Source of the DNA: JBBTWG01 sp038062935
GTDB lineage: Bacteria > Patescibacteriota > Gracilibacteria > UBA1369 > UBA12463
Reading direction: 5' to 3'
DNA: 12,175 nt
Assembly: GCA_038062935.1 (NCBI GenBank)
Contig: JBBTWG010000016.1
Coordinates: 1-12,175, forward strand
Position numbers and translations under genes: made by a program. Positions 1-5,672 of this stretch are shown here, in pieces (the stretch's first letter is position 1; each line of letters opens with the position of its first letter). Below the pieces are notes generated by a model. That model did not search any database. It had not been told where the DNA came from and saw only the letters and a program-made list of their open reading frames with translations.

Positions 1-421
1 CCAGTCTCTTCGCGCAGTTCTCGCAGCGCCGCCTTTTTTTTGCTTTCTCTGGGCCGTCTGTTTCTCCTCGAGATGTGACGTAGAGAACACCGGCGTAGAT
101 TATCATGATCACTGCAATGAGTCCCAAAAACCCGAGTGCAAAATTCACGATTTTTATGACAAATTCTCGAGCGCTCGTTGTCTGCGTGAGTGAGGCGTCG
201 TAGCCTGTTGTTTCTGGAGCCGTGAGTCCACCACGAAAATCGGTGAATGAAGTCGAGCCACCGGCATCTTTCCCACCCATGACGCAGTCTCCGAAATTAC
301 TCCAGTATTCTGAACTAAGAGCGTTCTCACAATCTACTGCGTACGCTCTTTGGCTGTTTAGAGCTCCTGAACATACGAACGCAATAGTGATGACGAGTGC
401 TATTTTTGAGAAAATTTTCAT
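1..421 (-). CDS. Pilin-like secreted membrane protein, partial (C-terminus beyond left edge)
   Basis: The reading frame opens at an ATG at 421-419 and stays open to base 1, giving about 140 visible residues. Residues 1-28 form a signal peptide (charged start MKIFSK, hydrophobic core, AYA before the likely cut). Residues 29-85 are a polar Gly/Ser/Thr-rich exported stretch with Cys31 and Cys46. Residues 87-116 are a strongly hydrophobic segment ending YAGVLYVTSRGE, the first helix and cytoplasmic turn typical of the T4SS pilin-like proteins of Patescibacteria. The expected second helix is not seen. After EKAKK the frame reads RRRCENCAKRL to the edge, while a one-base shift at an A8 tract would give a helix-like KAALRELREE. 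A true C-terminal tail, a frameshift and a sequencing error cannot be separated here. It lies 64 bp downstream of the next pilin-like gene, with its own promoter candidate. Confidence 0.75.
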   Translation of the reverse strand, partial: MKIFSKIALVITIAFVCSGALNSQRAYAVDCENALSSEYWSNFGDCVMGGKDAGGSTSFTDFRGGLTAPETTGYDASLTQTTSAREFVIKIVNFALGFLGLIAVIMIIYAGVLYVTSRGETDGPEKAKKRRRCENCAKRL

Positions 422-448
422 TGTGTCTTTGTTTTTGAATTTCCCCTT

Positions 449-477
449 ATTATATCATGAATTCAGCTTTGGAGCAA
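449..477 (-). promoter_or_regulatory. Sigma70-like promoter for the left pilin-like gene
   Basis: On the minus strand TTGCTC (477-472) is followed after 17 bases by a perfect TATAAT (454-449). The predicted start is near 442, leaving a leader of about 20 bases before the ATG at 421. It fills the short gap after the stop codon of the upstream pilin-like gene at 486, so the left gene can be expressed separately from the operon. Confidence 0.6.
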
Positions 478-485
478 ATCACCCG

Positions 486-1451
486 TTATGGTGCGATGTT
501 GATAGGCGTCGTTATTGGCTTAATGATCGTTTCTCTGTCGAGTTTTACTGTCGAATTGACGATCGCAAAAGCTGCAAGCGAGATGAGAATTCCGATAATG
601 GCGCTGGCGATGATTGTTCCTGCTTTTTTGGCGTTTTCTTCTTTTCCAACGTCTGCAACATAGAGATACCCCGCGTAAATCAGCATGAGGACGGCAATGG
701 TTGCGATAAACCCTGAAATGAAATTGGTGAATTGAACCACGAGAACTTTGGTATTGTCGACACTTGGGAGCGAAGAGCCTTTGTTTGGAAAAAGAATTTC
801 CCTGACGACGAACTCTGCAACTCCTACGAGCACCAGCGCTCCGAGTGCCCAAAGAATACGGTTTCTGTGGCTCTTTGCGGTGTCTTCATTTCCGAAACTG
901 AGTGCGATACCGACTCCACTTCCGACGATCACAAGCACTGCTACTGCAGCGATGAACTTTGTCATGAATCCATAGATGCCTTCAATAATTGTCGTTCCTT
1001 GCTCTGCGTACATTTGTGCATTTGATGCATTTTCGAGAAAATCTCCTGTTTCTCCGAAGAAAACTTTTTTCACAACGACATCGGCGAGAATGATGACGAT
1101 CAATGAGGCGATAGAATATCCTATGTTTTTTTTCTGACTTTCTGAAATTTTCTCTATATCTTTTCCGGCTGTCACAAGCCGAAATCCTGCAATAATAAGC
1201 ATAGTTACTGCGATCGTTCCAGCGACATACTTCACGACGTCGATGACAGTGAAAATAATGCTCGTCAACTCTTTGGCTCCGTCAGCACCTGTGGATGATC
1301 CGTGTGTCGCCGTCTTTCCTGGAAGATCGACCTTGTCTCCAATTTCGTTGAGGACATTGAACTGTGCATTTGCCTGAGCCACGAATGTCAGCGAACACGC
1401 CATGAGAGTGATTACAAATGCGAGCTGAAGGATGATTTTTTTAGTTTTCAT
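486..1451 (-). CDS. Three-repeat pilin-like (T4SS_pilin type) membrane protein
   Basis: This 321-residue protein starts at an ATG and has a signal peptide (residues 1-29, cut after AQANA). It then carries three tandem copies of a two-helix unit, at about residues 67-131, 159-221 and 238-300. Each unit is a hydrophobic helix, a short polar turn containing a Gly and charged residues (TAGKDIEK; SFGNEDTAK; ADVGKEENAKK), and a second helix. The third copy (LIYAGYLYVADVGKEENAKKA) is closest to the single-unit pilin-like proteins of Patescibacteria, which resemble VirB2/TrbC. By family analogy the protein sits in the membrane and may take part in a secretion or pilus-like apparatus, but no partner ATPase is visible here. 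It follows the next gene by 11 bp, so the two form an operon. The A-rich spacer has no Shine-Dalgarno. The exact function is unknown. Confidence 0.8.
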   Translation of the reverse strand: MKTKKIILQLAFVITLMACSLTFVAQANAQFNVLNEIGDKVDLPGKTATHGSSTGADGAKELTSIIFTVIDVVKYVAGTIAVTMLIIAGFRLVTAGKDIEKISESQKKNIGYSIASLIVIILADVVVKKVFFGETGDFLENASNAQMYAEQGTTIIEGIYGFMTKFIAAVAVLVIVGSGVGIALSFGNEDTAKSHRNRILWALGALVLVGVAEFVVREILFPNKGSSLPSVDNTKVLVVQFTNFISGFIATIAVLMLIYAGYLYVADVGKEENAKKAGTIIASAIIGILISLAAFAIVNSTVKLDRETIIKPITTPINIAP

Positions 1452-1462
1452 ATTTTTATTTT

Positions 1463-2461
1463 TTATGAGAATTTCCCTGCGATGACTGTGGAGACGAGTC
1501 CAAATGCTCCGTAAATAACGAGAATTCCTATCACCGAGAAGAGAATAATTCTTTTTGCCTGCTCTATTTTTCCTTCATCGCCATTATTGGTCATGTACAT
1601 GATGCCTCCGCCTATGAGCGATAGGACTGCTAGCGGTCCAACAAAAGAAATAACGTAATTGGTAAAACCCACAATTTCGGCAACTCCTTGCGCTGGATTC
1701 AATATTGGTTTCACTCCATCCACACCGGTATAGGTATCGAAATTGAGGTTGTAAAAAACTTTGGTTACAACCCGATCAGAAACGATGATCATTATAAATC
1801 CTACGACTCCCCATATGAGTTTTTTCTTATCCATATCAAAAGATTCTGGCTGAGATCCCAATGTTGCGAGTCGAAATGCACTCACGATCACCTGTGCAAC
1901 TGCTATTGCACCAACGATATATTTCAGAAATGTAATGATGATCTGCACAGTTTTACTGAACAATTTTGCGCGACACTGAATCGCATTTGGATCGCTCAAA
2001 ATAGTTTTATAACAGACGAGTCCATCACTTTGATAAATAGCCTTTACGGCGTCATCACTGAGACTGAAAACTTTCGTTACTTCTGATGCAATGCTGATGA
2101 GCCCAAGGCCCAAAACTCCATACATTATGCCGCTTTTTGCGCTGTCAATTTTCCCCTCTTCCCCATCAGCGAAGAGTATTCTGAATCCAGAGATAATAAT
2201 CATGAGAATTGAAATTGCCATGATTATTGGTCGTGCGACCCCGATGAGTCCACCATCTCCTCCTCTGTAGCCTCCTACAAGTGTTGCGAGTTTTTGCAGT
2301 GCTGTATCTCCATTTTTGTCCGGAGCACCAGGAATAGTTCCGTAACTCGTCGAATCTGGAAGATGAAAAGGTCCGCTACTTTGTGCAAAAACGGCCATCG
2401 CATGGAGCACGATGGATAAAACTGCTGCTATGAGGAGAAATTCGAGTATTTTTTTCTTCAC
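1463..2461 (-). CDS. Three-repeat pilin-like (T4SS_pilin type) membrane protein, GTG start
   Basis: This is the first gene of the pilin-like operon, with 332 residues. The start is GTG (2461-2459), followed by KKKILEF and a signal peptide ending AVFAQ near residue 27. Three two-helix units follow at about residues 70-135, 168-240 and 260-328. Each has the same helix-turn-helix layout as the downstream gene (turns at ADGEEGKIDSAK, SQPESFDMDKKK and NNGDEGKIEQAK). Cys150 and Cys163 lie in the loop between units 1 and 2 and could form a disulfide outside the membrane. The similar architecture and tandem position suggest that this gene and the next arose by duplication, although their units have diverged a lot. 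A promoter candidate lies 27 bp upstream and no Shine-Dalgarno is seen. A membrane or secretion-apparatus role is inferred from the family only. Confidence 0.8.
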   Translation of the reverse strand: MKKKILEFLLIAAVLSIVLHAMAVFAQSSGPFHLPDSTSYGTIPGAPDKNGDTALQKLATLVGGYRGGDGGLIGVARPIIMAISILMIIISGFRILFADGEEGKIDSAKSGIMYGVLGLGLISIASEVTKVFSLSDDAVKAIYQSDGLVCYKTILSDPNAIQCRAKLFSKTVQIIITFLKYIVGAIAVAQVIVSAFRLATLGSQPESFDMDKKKLIWGVVGFIMIIVSDRVVTKVFYNLNFDTYTGVDGVKPILNPAQGVAEIVGFTNYVISFVGPLAVLSLIGGGIMYMTNNGDEGKIEQAKRIILFSVIGILVIYGAFGLVSTVIAGKFS

Positions 2462-2487
2462 GTTTTTTGTTTTTAATATTTCTTAGT

Positions 2488-2516
2488 ATTTTAGCATGTT
2501 TTGGCTTTGAAGTAAA
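2488..2516 (-). promoter_or_regulatory. Sigma70-like promoter for the pilin-like operon
   Basis: On the minus strand TTTACT (2516-2511) is followed after 17 bases by TAAAAT (2493-2488). The predicted start is near 2481, giving a short A-rich leader of about 20 bases before the GTG. The position and the good -10 box support it. Only consensus matching was used. Confidence 0.5.
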
Positions 2517-2534
2517 GTAGTGGAACTCGATGGT

Positions 2535-2553
2535 CTTCCTCAGAAGGAGGTGA
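2535..2553 (+). other. Orphan Shine-Dalgarno-like sequence in a small hairpin
   Basis: AAGGAGGTGA at 2544-2553 is a perfect complement of the usual 16S 3' tail. CTTCCT (2535-2540) can pair with AGGAGG (2545-2550) around a four-base loop, one pair being G-T. No start codon follows at a usable distance: the next ATG is at 2581, 27 bases away. It is odd because the real genes in this window lack such a sequence. It may be chance. Confidence 0.25.
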
Positions 2554-2605
2554 GGGAATCTTCTTGATTTTTCTGAAAATATGATTTTATGGCTGCGAGG
2601 CTTGC

Positions 2606-2792
2606 TCGGAGGCCCTGAGAGGTTTTTGAGAAATTTCAGAAAAAATTGCGAGGACGCGGGATCCAGAAGAGGCTGTTTTCAGCGTAAAGAAAATCAAATT
2701 GCTTGCAATTTGATTTTTAGCTGATAAACAGTCCTTCTGGTCGCGCCCGGAGCACTTTTTCTGAAATTTCTCAAAAATCTCTCATGGCCGGC
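2606..2792. repeat. ~185-nt palindromic structured element, copy 1
   Basis: The outer arms 2611-2644 and 2756-2789 are complementary over 34 bases, with one G-T pair and one mismatch. Inside are a conserved block (2646-2661, GAGGACGCGGGA core), a stem CCAGAAG/CTTCTGG (2663-2669 with 2734-2740), a stem CTGTTT/AAACAG (2673-2678 with 2726-2731), and a stem TCAGC/GCTGA (2679-2683 with 2720-2724). The terminal hairpin is 12 bp (2690-2701 with 2706-2717) capped by CTTG. A second conserved block (GGTCGCGCCCGGAGCAC then T5, 2739-2760) follows. The same layout recurs at 10550-10735 with compensating base changes in the stems. The element lies between divergent promoters, upstream of the secE promoter. 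It may be a non-coding RNA, a bidirectional terminator or insulator, or a mobile palindromic repeat. No terminal target duplication is evident. Confidence 0.75.
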
Positions 2793-2803
2793 GTACAAAC
2801 CCC

Positions 2804-2832
2804 TTGCATTTATTCCGTTTTCCCAGTAAATT
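2804..2832 (+). promoter_or_regulatory. Sigma70-like promoter for the secE operon
   Basis: TTGCAT (2804-2809) is followed after 17 bases by TAAATT (2827-2832). The predicted start is near 2839, about 36 bases before the secE ATG. It lies just after the palindromic element, so the element would be upstream of, not inside, this mRNA. Confidence 0.5.
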
Positions 2833-2840
2833 AGCTTCTG

Positions 2841-2859
2841 AGCCGAGAGGCTTTTTTTT
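2841..2859 (+). terminator. Small hairpin plus T8 in the secE leader
   Basis: AGCC-GAGA-GGCT forms a four-base-pair stem with a GNRA tetraloop, followed directly by eight T. The stem is short for an intrinsic terminator. It could end transcripts arising from the palindromic element upstream, act as a leader attenuator, or simply protect the 5' end of the secE mRNA. Confidence 0.3.
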
Positions 2860-2874
2860 AAAGACATCGATTCT

Positions 2875-3078
2875 ATGAAAAACAATGCCCTTATTCGCTA
2901 CTTCGTTGACTGCTGGGATGAGCTCAAAAAGGTCACTTGGCCAACGAAAACTCAAGCTGTAAAGCTTGCTACTATCGTTCTCGTTTCTGTTTTTGGGAGC
3001 GCTCTTCTTTTGGCTCTTTTTGACTTCCTCTTTTCCCAGGGATATCAATTCCTTGTCCAACTTTCACAAAAAACTTAA
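2875..3078 (+). CDS. secE: Preprotein translocase subunit SecE
   Basis: This 67-residue protein has the usual size of short bacterial SecE. An amphipathic N-terminal helix leads into the family signature ELKKVTWPTKTQ (residues 16-27). A single membrane helix follows at about residues 32-57. SecE clamps SecY in the SecYEG channel. The gene is six bases upstream of nusG, the classical order. The ATG is preceded by ATTCT and no Shine-Dalgarno. Identification is firm. Confidence 0.96.
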   Translation: MKNNALIRYFVDCWDELKKVTWPTKTQAVKLATIVLVSVFGSALLLALFDFLFSQGYQFLVQLSQKT

Positions 3079-3084
3079 TTTTTT

Positions 3085-3633
3085 ATGGCAAAACAAGCTC
3101 AGCACACTGGTCGTCATTGGTATGTTGTTCATACGTATTCTGGTTATGAACATGCGGTTCGTGAAGCTCTCATGCAACGCGTGGAGACTTTTGGGATGCA
3201 GGATTTCATTTTTGAAGTCATGGTTCCTGAGGAGACCAGTATTATTATCAAAAAAGGTCAACCAGAAACTTTGAAGAAGCGTATTTTCCCTGGATATGTA
3301 CTTGTGGACATGATCGTGACGGATGAATCTTGGTATGTGGTGCGAAATACTCCGAATGTCACGGGTTTCGTGGGCGCTGGTGGTACGATGCCAATCCCTG
3401 TTTCAGAGGAGGAATTCAAGCTGATTCAGCGACGTATGGGCGATAGCGAGCCGAAATTCAAGATCGACTTTGGTGTCAAGGATCATGTGGTGATTCTGGA
3501 GGGTCCTTTCGTTAACTATGACGGTCTCATTACGAGTGTTGATGAAGAGAAGGGCAAAGTGAAGGTTCATATCACTATCTTCGGTCGCGAAACGCCTGTG
3601 GAGCTGGATTTCACGCAGGTCAAGAAGAAATAA
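3085..3633 (+). CDS. nusG: Transcription termination/antitermination factor NusG
   Basis: This 182-residue protein is of normal length. The NGN domain starts RHWYVVHTYSGYEHAVREAL (about residues 10-29) and includes the conserved KKRIFPGYVLVDM (about 64-76), followed by SWYVVRNTPNVTGFVG. The KOW domain is near residues 130-165, with DHVVILEGPFVNYDG and VDEEKGKVKVHI. NusG binds RNA polymerase through the NGN domain and couples it to Rho or ribosomal protein S10 through KOW. The gene sits in the same operon as secE. Its start ATG follows a T-rich stretch without a Shine-Dalgarno. Confidence 0.97.
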   Translation: MAKQAQHTGRHWYVVHTYSGYEHAVREALMQRVETFGMQDFIFEVMVPEETSIIIKKGQPETLKKRIFPGYVLVDMIVTDESWYVVRNTPNVTGFVGAGGTMPIPVSEEEFKLIQRRMGDSEPKFKIDFGVKDHVVILEGPFVNYDGLITSVDEEKGKVKVHITIFGRETPVELDFTQVKKK

Positions 3634-3653
3634 AGCACTAACCTCCCTCACTC

Positions 3654-4412
3654 GTGCAAAAATCTACTCTTTTCGTTCTCATCCTTGCTGTGCTCGTCAC
3701 GCTGACGGTGACAACTTTTTTGAATAATGACCTTTCTAACTCTGTCACAGCGAATGTTCTATCTTCGGATGCGCCGGCCGAGCCTTCAGCTTTGAATGAT
3801 ACATCAACAGCTTCAGATGTGACTTCTCTTGATCTACCTGATTCAGCAACTGTTTCTGATCCTATTTTTGACCCTTCTTTTTTGACTCCCGAGACGAATT
3901 CTTCTGCGGTATATGGTCTTGCAGACTCTTCGCTATCTCCTCCGACAAACGTCTCCTCATTTCTGGCACAACGTATTTTCTTGCTTCAAAAACTTACTCC
4001 TGAAAACTTAAATCAAGTTGGCTTCAAGAATATGCAGCTTCAGGAATCACCTTTTGATCAGATGCTTTTCCAGCTTCTGGATCTTTCAATTTTCAAAAAT
4101 CTTTCTGCACTTCGCATGCATCTCACGAATGGAAAAGATGTTTTTGCTGTCTTGCATGAATTCGAGTTTGATAGCATGGCGAAGGCTGTCTCTTTTTATA
4201 GCGATATAAAGCAGAAAATTGCAGCTTTTTCACCGCTTGTAACCTCGAATGAGACGAATCAGTTTGGAGAAAATTCGTATTATATGAATGATAAAAACCG
4301 TCCAGGAACCGCTTTTCTCGTTTTCCGTGTGCAAAGCCATGTGTTTGCTTTTTCGTATAGCAAAGCAAGTCATGACTTTTTCAAATCTTTGATATTTTTG
4401 CTTGCAAAGTAG
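3654..4412 (+). CDS. Unrecognised membrane-anchored protein between nusG and rplK
   Basis: This is a 252-residue protein with a GTG start preceded by CCTCCCTCACTC. Residues 5-24 form one hydrophobic helix that could be an uncleaved signal anchor or a signal peptide. Residues about 25-98 are a low-complexity Ser/Thr/Ala/Pro/Asp-rich linker, typical of a surface-exposed stalk. From about residue 100 to the end is a compact domain with alternating helices and strands, including ENSYYMNDKNRPGTAFLVFRVQSHVFAFSYSK in outline near residues 212-243. I do not recognise the family. The layout suggests an extracytoplasmic domain held to the membrane. It interrupts the usual nusG-rplK order but is on the same strand, only 20 bp after nusG, and so is probably co-transcribed with it. 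Confidence 0.75.
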   Translation: MQKSTLFVLILAVLVTLTVTTFLNNDLSNSVTANVLSSDAPAEPSALNDTSTASDVTSLDLPDSATVSDPIFDPSFLTPETNSSAVYGLADSSLSPPTNVSSFLAQRIFLLQKLTPENLNQVGFKNMQLQESPFDQMLFQLLDLSIFKNLSALRMHLTNGKDVFAVLHEFEFDSMAKAVSFYSDIKQKIAAFSPLVTSNETNQFGENSYYMNDKNRPGTAFLVFRVQSHVFAFSYSKASHDFFKSLIFLLAK

Positions 4413-4430
4413 CTCAAAGTCCGGTAAAAA
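4402..4430 (+). promoter_or_regulatory. rplK: Possible promoter ahead of rplK
   Basis: TTGCAA (4402-4407) is followed after 17 bases by TAAAAA (4425-4430, then T). It would allow rplK-rplA to be transcribed apart from the gene upstream and would place the heptad array in the leader. Both boxes are imperfect. Confidence 0.3.
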
Positions 4431-4450
4431 TACTCCGCGCCTTTATTACA

Positions 4451-4513
4451 TTTGACGTTTGACATGTGACTTTTGACTGGTTACACGTCACTTGTCACAA
4501 GTTACAAGTTCCC
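4451..4513. repeat. Nine in-phase heptamers (TGAC type) in the rplK leader
   Basis: The 63 bases divide exactly into nine heptamers. The first four read TTTGACG, TTTGACA, TGTGACT, TTTGACT. After a degenerate GGTTACA the later ones switch to the reverse-complement sense (CGTCACT, TGTCACA, AGTTACA, AGTTCCC). The two halves can fold into an imperfect hairpin (4457-4470 with 4487-4500, 11 of 14 pairs). The array ends four bases before the rplK ATG, so it forms the ribosome-entry region of that gene. L1 often regulates this operon through an rplK leader, but I cannot identify an L1 site. Confidence 0.7.
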
Positions 4514-4517
4514 TTCT

Positions 4518-4946
4518 ATGCCTCCAAAGAAAATTAAGACCATTGTAAAGCTTCAGATTCCTGCCGGAAAAGCTAATCCTGCACCTCCAATTGGTCCTGC
4601 TCTCGGTCAGCATGGTCTTCCAATTCAAGATTTCTGTACACAATTCAATGCTCGTACCAAGCCAATGGGCGACACGATTGTTCCTGTGGAGATTACTGTT
4701 TTCGAAGATCGCACGTTTACATTCATTACAAAAACTCCTCCAGCAGCGGTTTTGATCCTGAAGGCTCTTGGTCTCCAGAAAGGCTCTGGAACTCCGAATA
4801 AAGTGAAGGTTGGGAAAATTACTCGTGCTCAATTGAAAGCTATTGCAGAAACAAAAATGCCTGATCTCAATGCGAATGACATCGAAGCTGGTATCAAAAT
4901 TATTGCTGGTTCAGCTCATAGTCTCGGCATTGATGTCGAAATGTAA
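4518..4946 (+). CDS. rplK: 50S ribosomal protein L11
   Basis: The protein has 142 residues when started at the ATG at 4518 (MPPKKIKTIVKLQIPAG). An upstream in-frame ATG at 4473 lies inside the heptamer array and would add a non-family 15-residue tail, so the later start is chosen. The N-terminal domain has the conserved KANPAPPIGPALGQHGLPI, followed by FCTQFNARTK. The C-terminal domain, which binds the 23S GTPase-associated RNA, contains KTPPAAVLILKALGLQKGSG and the ending IIAGSAHSLGIDVE. L11 forms the stalk base with the L10/L12 complex. The gene is followed after 21 bp by rplA. Confidence 0.96.
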   Translation: MPPKKIKTIVKLQIPAGKANPAPPIGPALGQHGLPIQDFCTQFNARTKPMGDTIVPVEITVFEDRTFTFITKTPPAAVLILKALGLQKGSGTPNKVKVGKITRAQLKAIAETKMPDLNANDIEAGIKIIAGSAHSLGIDVEM

Positions 4947-4967
4947 TTCTTTCTCCCTAAAAACTTT

Positions 4968-5672
4968 ATGCAACGAGGTAAAAAATATCAGGCTGCTAAG
5001 AAACTTGTTACAGAACCTTCATATGGTTTTGCTGAAGCAGTGGCACTTCTCAAGAAAACTTCTACCACAAAATTTGATTCGAGCTGTGAGATTCACGTGA
5101 AACTCGGAATCGATGTCAAACAATCTGATCAGGCTGTTCGTTCTACAGTTGCGCTTCCTCATGGAACTGGCAAAACGCTTCGCGTCGTTGCTTTCGTTCC
5201 GGACAATATGGTCAAAGAATCGCTTGCTGCTGGCGCTGTGAAGGCTGGACTTGAAGATCTCGTTGAAGAAATCACGAAAGGATTTTTGGATTTCGATGTT
5301 GCTGTGGCTCATCCATCTGTCATGAAAAGCTTGGGTAAAGTTGCAAAAACTCTTGGTCAAAAAGGTCTCATGCCAAACCCAAAAGCTGGCACAGTGACCG
5401 AAGAAATCGTACGAACTATTGGTGAAATCAAAAAAGGAAAAGTGGAGTTCCGTGCTGACAAGCTCGGTGTCGTGCACAACATGTTTGGGAAGGCTTCTTT
5501 TACAGAACAACAACTTGCTGAAAACTTAAAAGTACTTTTGAAGGCTCTCGTAGAAGCAAAACCTACGACTATCAAGGGAAATTATATTCTCGGGATGTCT
5601 CTTGCAACGACGATGGGACCTGGTATCAAATTGGATACGTCGAAAGTTTTGGAAGCCGTGCGTTCAAACTAG
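4968..5672 (+). CDS. rplA: 50S ribosomal protein L1
   Basis: This 234-residue protein is of normal length. Its family features are the start GKKYQAAKKLV, the segment VALPHGTGKTLRVVAF (about residues 61-76), LMPNPKAGTVTEE (about residues 133-145) and the C-terminal KGNYILGMSLATTMGPGIKLD. L1 forms the mobile L1 stalk of the large subunit and often represses its own operon by binding mRNA. It is the last gene of the secE-rplA run. Its TAG stop at 5670-5672 overlaps the TAG stop of the convergent gene through the palindrome CTAG, and no terminator hairpin lies between them. Confidence 0.96.
   Translation: MQRGKKYQAAKKLVTEPSYGFAEAVALLKKTSTTKFDSSCEIHVKLGIDVKQSDQAVRSTVALPHGTGKTLRVVAFVPDNMVKESLAAGAVKAGLEDLVEEITKGFLDFDVAVAHPSVMKSLGKVAKTLGQKGLMPNPKAGTVTEEIVRTIGEIKKGKVEFRADKLGVVHNMFGKASFTEQQLAENLKVLLKALVEAKPTTIKGNYILGMSLATTMGPGIKLDTSKVLEAVRSN

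Noticed and set aside
222..716. Plus-strand 164-residue frame opposite the pilin-like genes
   Set aside because: It is antisense to two well-supported signal-peptide proteins, has no domain likeness and would destroy the promoter layout at 449-477.
2581..2724. 47-codon open frame starting at ATG 2581, running into palindromic element copy 1
   Set aside because: The frame is not kept in copy 2, the two arms give mirror-image peptides simply because they are palindromic, and the Shine-Dalgarno-like sequence is 27 bases away. RNA or DNA structure explains the conservation better.
2606..2792. Integron attC site or IS200/IS605-type end
   Set aside because: The hairpin is long, with conserved blocks in its interior, but I see no attC R-box pattern, no integrase or transposase, and no target-site duplication at either copy.
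2462..2874. tRNA gene upstream of secE, as in many bacteria (tRNA-Trp)
   Set aside because: No cloverleaf, T-loop GTTCRANNC or CCA end is found. The only strong structure is the long palindromic element.
2694..2885. Minus-strand 63-residue frame opposite the secE upstream region
   Set aside because: It lies across the palindromic element, the secE promoter and the secE start, with no family likeness.
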